From Bacillota bacterium (GTDB lineage Bacteria > Bacillota > Clostridia > UBA1381): a DNA stretch of 6,856 bases. Each line of letters begins with the position of its first letter. Position 1 is the first letter of the stretch. The stretch lies in NCBI GenBank assembly GCA_021205715.1, contig JAJPXA010000126.1, positions 1 to 6,856 of the forward strand, read 5' to 3'. The notes beneath the pieces are model-generated. The model was not told the origin of the DNA, did not search any database, and was given only the letters and a program-made list of their open reading frames with translations. The translations under genes and the position numbers were made by a program. Shown here piece by piece: positions 1-5,539 of this stretch.

Positions 1-9
1 AATTAACAA

Positions 10-45
10 GACCCGCGGCATTTTAATGCCGCGGGTCGGTTTTTT
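10..45. terminator. Rho-independent terminator hairpin between convergent genes
   Basis: A perfect 13-bp inverted repeat (10-22 with 25-37, GC-rich GACCCGCGGCATT arm) is followed on the + strand, after two G residues, by a six-T run (40-45). On the - strand the same hairpin is followed at once by TTGTTAATT, a weaker U tract. It can therefore end the leftward MarR-gltA-hydrolase operon, whose last stop codon lies 20 bases away. It can also end a rightward gene lying outside the window. The fold is certain from the sequence; which direction it mainly serves is inferred. Confidence 0.85.
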
Positions 46-57
46 ATAGGGATTAAT

Positions 58-1140
58 TTATTTTTGCATAATATTTTCCGCCGCCGCTTTTACGAGTTTG
101 GACAGGACTTCAAAAAGCATTGTTTTTGTCTTGTTGTCAAGATGATTTACGGCTTTTAATATTCCGGCGGTGTTTTTAAATCCGTTTTTGTTAAGGTCGG
201 TAATTGTTTTAGCGTTTGTTTCGGATAATACGGAAAACAGCGCGTCAACAAATTCCTCGCGCCGTTTAAAATCCATATCCGCAATCCACGCTTTCAGCGT
301 TTTGTCTATAATTTGCGATTTCTTGGTGACACCGCCGAGATGCGCGAAAGCGCGGCTTTCCGTTTCCCACGAGTACATTTCGTGCTGTAAAATGCCGTTT
401 TCGGCGGCGGAGCTGTGTATAACGGTGTAATCCTCCTCGTGCTCCAAAACCATACCCACTATCGACGATTGCGGAACAAAGGTTTCCGTTCTGTCCTTTA
501 TCCGCTTGTACCCCTCGCTTTCAAGCATTCCCTCGCCAAAGCCCGGGCCGTCGTAATTATAGACCTTTATTATTTTGTTTTGATACCGTGCCTTGCAGAA
601 CGCCGCCGCGTAAACCGCCAAATTCCCGCCTTTTGAATGACCGCATAAAATATATTTTGCGCTCGGATGCTTTTTGGCGATGTTTTCAAAATAACTCACC
701 GCTTCAATCTGCGCCCCGACGGGAAAGGTAAAGCTCATATTGAAATCCTCTTTCCATCCTATCAGGGTATCGTCGGTGCCGCGAAACGTTATGAGATAAA
801 TTCCGCGCGCAAATTTATATGTCAGCGCGCAAAACTGCGTCTGCCGCTCCTCGTCTGAGCGGTTTACAAAACTTGTTATTTCCATATCCGCAAAACGGCG
901 GCTGTCTATAAGGCTGTAGATAAGCTTCGCGTCGCCGCGAAATAGTACCGCATCTTCCAAATTTTTCAGCTTCGACAACCGCGCCGCCGCCTCGTTAAGG
1001 CTTATCGGATAGCGGTAGCTCATTTTTTCAAACGGCGCGTATGCAAACTGTGACAGCACCGCGCCGTCAACCTCGTTGAACTCCGATTCGCCGAAACTCA
1101 AATCGCCGCGCCATTTTATATAGTCATATATATTCGCCAT
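58..1140 (-). CDS. DUF2974 (Mbeg1-like) alpha/beta-hydrolase, lipase-like
   Basis: A 360-residue protein of the DUF2974/Mbeg1-like family, common in Clostridia; the natural substrate of the family is not established. The N-terminus (MANIYDYIKWRGDLSF) is typical of the family and supports this ATG. A lipase-3-like region contains FRGTDD (residues 119-124) followed by a Trp-Lys-Glu-Asp stretch. The nucleophile elbow is GHSKGG (167-172) with Ser169. NYDGPGFGE (195-203) offers Asp197 as a likely acid residue, and QHEMYSW (252-258) offers His253 as the likely catalytic His. No signal peptide or membrane segment is visible, so it is probably cytoplasmic. Its ATG lies 5 bases after the citrate synthase stop codon. 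No good Shine-Dalgarno sequence is within reach (a GAGGG lies 16 bases away), so translation is probably coupled to citrate synthase. Family assignment is secure; esterase or lipase activity is inferred from the motif only. Confidence 0.88.
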   Translation of the reverse strand: MANIYDYIKWRGDLSFGESEFNEVDGAVLSQFAYAPFEKMSYRYPISLNEAAARLSKLKNLEDAVLFRGDAKLIYSLIDSRRFADMEITSFVNRSDEERQTQFCALTYKFARGIYLITFRGTDDTLIGWKEDFNMSFTFPVGAQIEAVSYFENIAKKHPSAKYILCGHSKGGNLAVYAAAFCKARYQNKIIKVYNYDGPGFGEGMLESEGYKRIKDRTETFVPQSSIVGMVLEHEEDYTVIHSSAAENGILQHEMYSWETESRAFAHLGGVTKKSQIIDKTLKAWIADMDFKRREEFVDALFSVLSETNAKTITDLNKNGFKNTAGILKAVNHLDNKTKTMLFEVLSKLVKAAAENIMQK

Positions 1141-1145
1141 AAGGT

Positions 1146-2513
1146 TTATTTTCTGCCCTCTATCGGCAGATACTCTCTATGCTCCTGCACCGCCTTGTAC
1201 GCGGGGCGAATAATTTTGTTGCCGTTTATAAGCTCTTCTATTCTGTGCGCGCTCCAGCCCGAAATTCGCGCGATCGCGAACATCGGAGTGAATAACTCCT
1301 CGGGGATTCCCAACATTTGATATACAAATCCGCTGTAGAAATCCACATTCGCGCTTATGCCCTTGTACATAGTCCTGTTTTTGCTTATAATTTTCGGCGC
1401 GATGCGCTCAACCGCGGAATACAAATGATATTCGCTGTGCATATCCTTTTCGTAGGACAGCTTTTCGACAAAGGACTTGAATATTTCCGCTCTCGGGTCG
1501 GAAATCGAATAAATCGCGTGACCTATTCCGTAAATCAGCCCGCTCTTGTCGTAAGCCTCCTTGTTTATGATTTTCGACAGATAATTCTCTATTTCCTCGT
1601 CGTCGTTCCAATCGGATACATTTTTCTTTATGTCGTTGAACATTCCGCAAACCTTTAAATTCGCGCCGCCGTGCTTCGGGCCCTTTAGCGATCCCAGCGC
1701 TGCGGCAATCGCGGAATATGTATCCGTTCCCGATGATGTTACCACGTGCGTTGTGAACGCGGAATTGTTTCCGCCGCCGTGTTCGGCGTGAATTATAAGC
1801 GCCAAATCCAGGATTTTCGCCTCAAGCGGCGAATATTTCATATCCAGACGCAGCATATACAAAATATTTTCCGCCGTCGACAGACTCGGGTCGGGGTTGT
1901 GGAAGAAAAAGCTGTTATGCTCCTTTATATAGTAGCTGTATGCGTGATAGCCGTATATCGCCAGCTGCGGGAACAGCGCGATAAGCTGTAAGCACTGCCG
2001 CAAAACGTTCGGTATGCTCGTATCGTTCGCGTTGTTGTCATACGAATAGAGCGTCAAAACGGAGCGGGCGAGCGAGTTCATTATGTCGTCGCTGGGCGCT
2101 TTCATAATTATATCCCGGACAAACGAGTTGGGGAGAGTGCGGCTGCTCGATAAAATCTCGCAAAACGCTTTCAGCTCATCGCTTGAGGGCAGTTCGCCGA
2201 AAAGCAGAAGATAAGTCGCCTCCTCGAATCCGAATTTTCTGTCCGCCGTTACGCCGCGCGTTATATCGCGGATATTGTAGCCGCGGTAATAAAGCTCGCC
2301 CTTGCACGGCACGCTTTCGCCGTTTACGATTTCCTTCGCGTGAACCTCGGAAATTTCGGTAAGTCCCGTAAGCACGCCGTTTCCTTTTAAATCGCGCAGT
2401 CCTCTGTTTACCTTGTGCTTTGTGTATAAGTCCTTGTCTATTACACCCTCCTCGACGCATTTGCTTGCCAGGGAATATATTTCCGGACTTATTTTCGAAT
2501 AATCTTTCTTCAA
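1146..2513 (-). CDS. gltA: citrate synthase (citrate/2-methylcitrate synthase family)
   Basis: Condenses oxaloacetate and acetyl-CoA to citrate; in anaerobic Clostridia this usually feeds an incomplete TCA branch towards 2-oxoglutarate and glutamate. The protein has 455 residues when counted from TTG 2513. Catalytic residues are all present: His245 in HAEHGGGN (242-249), His281 in LKGPKHGGAN, His332 in YGIGHAIYSISDPR with Arg341, Asp391 in NVDFYSG, and Arg416 in ARISGWSAHR. The length of about 450 residues and the small N-terminal domain fit the longer clostridial/eukaryote-like type. A reading frame five codons longer opens at TTG 2528, but that codon abuts and overlaps the GGAGG element and has no ribosome site of its own, so I place the start at 2513. 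It is the middle gene of a MarR-gltA-hydrolase operon, 42 bases after the MarR stop. No aconitase or isocitrate dehydrogenase gene is adjacent. 2-Methylcitrate synthase or a broader substrate range cannot be excluded from sequence. Confidence 0.95.
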   Translation of the reverse strand: MKKDYSKISPEIYSLASKCVEEGVIDKDLYTKHKVNRGLRDLKGNGVLTGLTEISEVHAKEIVNGESVPCKGELYYRGYNIRDITRGVTADRKFGFEEATYLLLFGELPSSDELKAFCEILSSSRTLPNSFVRDIIMKAPSDDIMNSLARSVLTLYSYDNNANDTSIPNVLRQCLQLIALFPQLAIYGYHAYSYYIKEHNSFFFHNPDPSLSTAENILYMLRLDMKYSPLEAKILDLALIIHAEHGGGNNSAFTTHVVTSSGTDTYSAIAAALGSLKGPKHGGANLKVCGMFNDIKKNVSDWNDDEEIENYLSKIINKEAYDKSGLIYGIGHAIYSISDPRAEIFKSFVEKLSYEKDMHSEYHLYSAVERIAPKIISKNRTMYKGISANVDFYSGFVYQMLGIPEELFTPMFAIARISGWSAHRIEELINGNKIIRPAYKAVQEHREYLPIEGRK

Positions 2514-2521
2514 TATGGTTT

Positions 2522-2526
2522 CCTCC
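2522..2526 (-). promoter_or_regulatory. Shine-Dalgarno of gltA that decides the TTG start
   Basis: On the - strand GGAGG occupies 2526-2522, leaving 8 bases to TTG at 2513-2511. The alternative in-frame TTG at 2528-2526 shares its last base with this element and has no purine-rich site in the 20 bases before it. The downstream TTG is therefore the better start. Confidence 0.75.
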
Positions 2527-2555
2527 AATCTGCTGAAATTCCGCGCCGCGCGCGT

Positions 2556-2981
2556 TTATTGGTTATTGCCGTAAAGCTTTACTATTTTACTCATAAGAGA
2601 GTTCATTTCTTCCGCGTCTTTCGCTCCAAGCTCGTTTGTGAAATTTTTGATATGCGTCATAACCTCGTCGGAGCGCTTTTCGACCGTTTCCTTTCCGATA
2701 CCGCTTAAATAAACGATTGTTTTTCTTTTATCTCTTGCGTCCTTTTGGCGTAAAATAAGTTTTTTTGCTTCGAGCGATTTTAAGGCGTCCGCCATACGTC
2801 CCGAGCCTACTCCGATAAGGCTTGTAAGTTCCCCCGCGCTCATACCTCTGTTAAGTTTGTACAGCTGATACAAAACCGCCAGCTCCCCCTTGGAAAATTC
2901 CAGCGTCATTTTCCGAAAAGGCAGCTTTGAAACAGCTATAAAATTTTCAAACAATTCCTTTGACAGTTCGTCGTTTTCCAT
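2556..2981 (-). CDS. MarR-family winged helix-turn-helix transcriptional regulator
   Basis: A 141-residue protein of the usual MarR length. An N-terminal dimerisation helix is followed by the helix-turn-helix (about residues 46-75: MSAGELTSLIG then SGRMADALKSLEAKKLI). A beta wing follows with the MarR signature Asp-x-Arg-Asp-x-Arg (DARDKR, about 81-86) and the strand TIVYLSGIG. A C-terminal amphipathic helix completes the dimer interface. MarR proteins usually repress their own promoter and release DNA on binding a small ligand or on oxidation. No cysteine is present in the protein, which argues against OhrR-type thiol sensing. The ATG at 2981 is preceded by AGGGTGG. It is the first gene of the leftward operon, and an inverted repeat lies at its predicted transcription start. 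The ligand is unknown; control of citrate synthase is inferred from the operon. Confidence 0.92.
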   Translation of the reverse strand: MENDELSKELFENFIAVSKLPFRKMTLEFSKGELAVLYQLYKLNRGMSAGELTSLIGVGSGRMADALKSLEAKKLILRQKDARDKRKTIVYLSGIGKETVEKRSDEVMTHIKNFTNELGAKDAEEMNSLMSKIVKLYGNNQ

Positions 2982-3010
2982 ATTCCACCCTTGATTTTAA
3001 TCTAACAAAT

Positions 3011-3029
3011 TATCTCGTATTGCGAGATA
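3011..3029. promoter_or_regulatory. candidate MarR operator, 7-5-7 inverted repeat
   Basis: TATCTCG (3011-3017) and CGAGATA (3023-3029) are perfect inverted arms around a 5-base spacer. The repeat sits directly downstream of the -10 box (3031-3036) of the leftward promoter, so it covers the expected transcription start near 3024. Size and placement fit a MarR dimer site that blocks RNA polymerase. Binding by the adjacent MarR protein is inferred. Confidence 0.72.
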
Positions 3030-3030
3030 T

Positions 3031-3059
3031 ATTTTATCACGTATTTGCTCCCATGTCAA
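3031..3059 (-). promoter_or_regulatory. sigma-70/A promoter of the MarR-gltA-hydrolase operon
   Basis: Read on the - strand: a consensus -35 TTGACA (3059-3054), a 17-base spacer and a -10 TAAAAT (3036-3031). The predicted start near 3024 gives a leader of about 43 bases before the MarR ATG. No other clear promoter is seen before gltA or the hydrolase gene, whose gaps are 42 and 5 bases. Confidence 0.82.
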
Positions 3060-3104
3060 CAGCTTCACAAAATGTTTACATTTGACATCCTTTTAAAGCG
3101 AAAA

Positions 3105-3118
3105 AAACCGCTCGGTTT
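3105..3118. repeat. small inverted repeat just upstream of the glucosaminidase promoter
   Basis: AAACCG (3105-3110) and CGGTTT (3113-3118) are perfect arms separated by CT. The repeat ends one base before the -35 hexamer at 3120. A two-base gap makes it a poor RNA hairpin, so a protein-binding site is more likely if it has a function. It could also be chance in an A/T-rich spacer. Confidence 0.4.
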
Positions 3119-3119
3119 A

Positions 3120-3148
3120 TTGACAAAATATTTAAAAACCTATACAAT
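3120..3148 (+). promoter_or_regulatory. sigma-70/A promoter of the glucosaminidase operon
   Basis: TTGACA (3120-3125), a 17-base spacer and TACAAT (3143-3148) are near-perfect consensus. The predicted start near 3155 leaves about 40 bases to the TTG codon at 3195. The promoter also shows that the coding region cannot begin at the upstream in-frame codon at 3045. Confidence 0.82.
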
Positions 3149-3180
3149 ATACTTTGCAAAAAAGCAATCAATAATACAAA

Positions 3181-3186
3181 AGGAGG
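3181..3186 (+). promoter_or_regulatory. Shine-Dalgarno that sets the glucosaminidase start at TTG 3195
   Basis: AGGAGG lies 8 bases before TTG 3195-3197, which opens directly into a signal peptide (MKKIFALLLIFALMG). The open frame extends 50 codons further upstream, but that extension runs across the promoter and the ribosome site and is not coding. Confidence 0.85.
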
Positions 3187-3194
3187 TCTGCGGT

Positions 3195-4619
3195 TTGAAA
3201 AAAATTTTTGCTCTGCTTTTGATTTTCGCGCTGATGGGCGCTTCGGCGGCAAACGCCGCGTATACGCTCGACAGCATATACGGTGATTACGATGACGCGG
3301 ATTACGAGCCGAAAAAGCCGTATCTTTTGCACAGCTTCGGATTTACGCCGCTCGACCCCGTGGAAATAATACTCGATAAAAAGCAGATATACTTTCATTT
3401 GAACGAAAATGAGGAGGGAGTCGCGCTTAACGGGCGAACAATGCCCCTGAACGCGTCGAAACCCGAGATAACCTATTCATCGAGCGACGAAACGGTGGCG
3501 GTTGTTGATGAAAACGGAGTTGTCACGTCGAAAAACAAGGTCGGAAGCGCGATAATAACCGCGAAAGCGGGCGATTTGACATCGGAGTGCCGCGTAAGCG
3601 TTATAGTCGGAGTCGAGGCGGTTTCGATATCGCCGCCGTCGCTGACGCTGTACGCCGACCGTCCGACGGCGGCGCAGCTCACTGCGGTAATATCGCCGTC
3701 CGACGCGACAATTTCCGCCGTTACCTGGCAAAGCGCCGACGCGTCCGTCGCGGCGGTTGACAGAACGGGTGTCGTAACTCCGAGCGGCGTGGGCGAAACC
3801 ACGATTACGGCAACGTCCAAGGATAAGGGGATAAGCGCGTCGATAACCGTGACGGTGAAGCTTTTTGAGGAAAACGCGGGCGCCGAAATGGAGAGCGAGG
3901 TAATATATACTCATTATAAGCGTACTCTCGATGAGGCGGTGCAATTGCAGCTTCAAGCCGCGCCTACGGTGTTTATCACGAACGTGTACGAAGCGGATGA
4001 AATTGATGTGGAAAACTACATAACGCCGTCGTTCCTGATAAACGACGACGAAAAATATCAATTTATAGACCTTTCAAAGTCAAACGGCATATCCGCCGAA
4101 ACGCTTGACCGCTATTTAAGCGGCAAGGGCGTTCTGGACGGCAAGGGCGAGGTGTTCGCGGATGCGGCGCGGCAAAACGGGATAAGCGAGGTTTATCTGG
4201 TTATTCACGCCTGCCTCGAAACGGGCAACGGGACCTCCGAGCTGGCGCAGGGCGTGGAATACGGCGGCGAAACCGTGTACAATATGTTCGGCATCGGCGC
4301 GGTGGACGCCGCGCCGGTGGCGGGCGGCGCGGAGTACGCGTACAACGAGGGCTGGACAAGCGTTGACGACGCTATATACGGCGGCGCGGAGTGGATAAGC
4401 GAAAACTACATAAACAACAGCAAATATTCGCAGAATACACTGTATAAAATGCGTTGGAATCCCGCCGCTCCGGGTGTTCATCAATACGCTACGGATGTGG
4501 AGTGGGCATCGAAGCAGTCGAGGAACCTTAAAAATATGTTCGCGGCATTCCCGTCCGCCGAGCTTTCCTTTGATTATCCCGTGTACGCGGGCGAGGAGGA
4601 AGAGGATTTGGGCGTTTGA
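3195..4619 (+). CDS. secreted beta-N-acetylglucosaminidase (GH73/LytB-like autolysin) with two BIG2 domains
   Basis: A predicted peptidoglycan hydrolase of 474 residues, cleaving after GlcNAc in cell-wall glycan and acting outside the membrane. Domain order: signal peptide 1-21 (KK, hydrophobic core, ANA cleavage site); two bacterial Ig-like BIG2 domains at about 54-137 and 141-221 (hallmarks SSSDETVAVVDENGVVT and VTWQSADASVAAVDRTGVVT); a linker; and a glucosaminidase domain at about 290-445. That domain begins FIDLSKSNGIS and carries HACLETGNGTSELA with the likely catalytic Glu342, then YNMFGIGAVD, LYKMRWNP and HQYATDVEWA, all typical of the LytB/LytD group. The C-terminus is acidic (EEEED). 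There is no LPxTG motif, choline-binding or SH3 repeat, or C-terminal membrane segment; the BIG2 domains may provide wall attachment. It is the first gene of a + strand operon, 19 bases before the metallopeptidase ATG. Endo-glucosaminidase activity is well supported by family; the physiological role (separation or growth) is inferred. Confidence 0.9.
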   Translation: MKKIFALLLIFALMGASAANAAYTLDSIYGDYDDADYEPKKPYLLHSFGFTPLDPVEIILDKKQIYFHLNENEEGVALNGRTMPLNASKPEITYSSSDETVAVVDENGVVTSKNKVGSAIITAKAGDLTSECRVSVIVGVEAVSISPPSLTLYADRPTAAQLTAVISPSDATISAVTWQSADASVAAVDRTGVVTPSGVGETTITATSKDKGISASITVTVKLFEENAGAEMESEVIYTHYKRTLDEAVQLQLQAAPTVFITNVYEADEIDVENYITPSFLINDDEKYQFIDLSKSNGISAETLDRYLSGKGVLDGKGEVFADAARQNGISEVYLVIHACLETGNGTSELAQGVEYGGETVYNMFGIGAVDAAPVAGGAEYAYNEGWTSVDDAIYGGAEWISENYINNSKYSQNTLYKMRWNPAAPGVHQYATDVEWASKQSRNLKNMFAAFPSAELSFDYPVYAGEEEEDLGV

Positions 4620-4638
4620 CCGGTAGGAGAGAACTGTG

Positions 4639-5301
4639 ATGATAGAATATTCAATAAAACGCTCGCGCAGAAAAACGCTGTCGGCTTATGTTCTTTCCGA
4701 CGGCAGTGTCGAGGTGCGCTCGCCGATGGGCGTAAGCCTGCGGACGATTGACGCGTTTGTGCGGCAAAACGAGGATAAGCTTAAAAAATTTATGGACGCG
4801 CAGATTGAAAGAGCGGATAAAAAGCGCGGCTTTAAAATCGAAATCGGCTCGCGCGTTATGCTTCTGGGCGAGGAATTTACCGTGCGCGACGGCGGCGGTA
4901 ATATAGAAATAAAGGACGGCTGCTTTTATGTGCAGAGCTTTAACGCGAAGGCGCAGGTGACCGCGCTTTATAAGGCTTACGCGAGGCGCTTTTTTACGGA
5001 GCGGGTTGAAAAATATTCGCGGATTATGGGACTTTATCCGAATACGGTTAAGATAAATTCCGCGAAAACGCGTTGGGGCTCGTGCAGCGCCAAGGGCGCG
5101 GTAAACCTGTCGTGGCGGCTCGTTATGGCAAGCGCGGGCGCGGTTGACTACGTTGTAATACACGAGCTGGCGCATTTGAAGCATATGAACCACTCGGCGG
5201 AATTTTGGCGCCTTGTCGAAAAGTACGAGCCGAATTACCGCGAATACAAGGTCGAGCTTAAAGCGCTCGCCGAAAGGCTGCGCGGCGAGGATTGGGATTG
5301 A
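4639..5301 (+). CDS. YgjP-like (DUF45, SprT-type) zinc metallopeptidase
   Basis: A 220-residue cytoplasmic protein of the YgjP/DUF45 family (M48-like zincin). The N-terminal half has the usual beta-rich region (IEYSIKRSRRKTLSAYVLSD). The conserved TRWGSCSAKG (144-153) precedes the metal site HELAHLKHMNHSAEFW (175-190). His175, Glu176 and His179 form HExxH; His185 is the probable third ligand. The substrate of the family is not firmly known, and a role in protein quality control or processing is only suggested by relation to SprT. Two starts compete: GTG 4636 with 6 bases and ATG 4639 with 9 bases from AGGAG (4625-4629). I choose ATG, and the difference is one residue. The gene sits tightly between the glucosaminidase and the kinase gene (28-base gap), so it is probably co-transcribed with both. 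Functional linkage to the cell-wall enzyme is not evident. Confidence 0.9.
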   Translation: MIEYSIKRSRRKTLSAYVLSDGSVEVRSPMGVSLRTIDAFVRQNEDKLKKFMDAQIERADKKRGFKIEIGSRVMLLGEEFTVRDGGGNIEIKDGCFYVQSFNAKAQVTALYKAYARRFFTERVEKYSRIMGLYPNTVKINSAKTRWGSCSAKGAVNLSWRLVMASAGAVDYVVIHELAHLKHMNHSAEFWRLVEKYEPNYREYKVELKALAERLRGEDWD

Positions 5302-5329
5302 TAAAAACAAATTTAAGAGGAATAAAGGG

Positions 5330-5491
5330 ATGACGAAAATGAACGGCAATACGGATTGTCACAATAATCAAAAGAAAATCGCGGTCATAAACGACCTTTC
5401 AGGCTTCGGGAAATGCTCGCTCGCCGTGTCGCTGCCGATAATATCGCATATGCGGATACAGGCTTGCCCGCTGCCGACGAATCTCATTTAA
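5330..5491 (+). pseudogene. pdxY: pyridoxal/pyridoxamine kinase, N-terminal part (interrupted gene)
   Basis: The first 53 codons encode the N-terminus of a ribokinase-fold pyridoxal/pyridoxamine kinase: IAVINDLSGFGKCSLAVSLPIIS (17-39), then a CPLPT segment (46-50), as in clostridial PdxY/PdxK-like proteins. The frame ends at TAA 5489-5491, exactly where the family has its conserved substrate-site stretch PTAxLSNHTG; here PT is followed by Asn-Leu-Ile-stop. The start is ATG 5330, with AGAGG at 5316-5320 as ribosome site; ATG 5339 is an alternative. Alone this 53-residue piece cannot form the kinase fold. It belongs with the 5540-6184 segment, which is in the same frame. The family call is secure, but the symbol is approximate because PdxY and PdxK homologues are hard to separate by eye. 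Confidence 0.8.
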
Positions 5492-5539
5492 AATAACACG
5501 GTAATCGACGAATAATTATAAAAATATTAACCGGAGTAT
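5480..5539 (+). other. stop-rich, A/T-rich segment replacing 20 codons of the kinase gene
   Basis: Four TAA codons lie in the kinase frame at 5489, 5513, 5519 and 5528; the other two frames also meet stops here. Between Thr50 (ACG 5477) and the ATG at 5540 there are exactly 20 codons, which is the distance I expect between the PT and the following helix in clostridial homologues. Single residues of the expected motif still align, such as Asn and Thr of SNHT at codons 55 and 57. The stretch is far richer in A/T than its surroundings. So the segment looks substituted in place, without net insertion or deletion. Cause unknown: real decay, sequence replacement or a consensus error. Confidence 0.6.

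Noticed and set aside
2535..2556. GC-rich alternating stretch between MarR and gltA as a terminator or attenuator
   Set aside because: The CGCGCGCGGCGCG run has no well-formed loop and no T tract in the direction of transcription.
3101..3118. Possible - strand terminator (AAACC-GAGC-GGTTT followed by T residues on the reverse strand)
   Set aside because: Only five stable pairs, and no gene on the - strand ends there; it lies upstream of the leftward promoter.
3154..3167. TTGC-A6-GCAA mini-hairpin near the glucosaminidase transcript start
   Set aside because: Only four pairs and a six-base A loop; too weak to support a regulatory claim.
3473..4061. Two - strand open frames opposite the BIG2 region
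   Set aside because: Their translations are low-complexity or Arg-rich, unlike any protein family I recognise, and they oppose well-conserved BIG2 domains.
4651..5349. Long - strand open frame of 232 codons opposite the metallopeptidase and the start of the kinase gene
   Set aside because: It is an antisense shadow: no family motifs, Arg/His-rich composition and no ribosome site, while the + strand carries clear HExxH and RWGSC motifs.
5489..5530. TAA reassignment or programmed read-through in the kinase gene
   Set aside because: Other genes in the window end in TAA without extended homology, four TAA codons in 40 bases would be extreme, and no pyrrolysine- or selenocysteine-type signal applies to TAA.
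5492..5539. Translational bypass element or small insertion in the kinase gene
   Set aside because: An insertion or bypassed segment should add length, but the distance between the flanking conserved parts is what an intact homologue needs, so the tract replaces coding sequence rather than adding to it.
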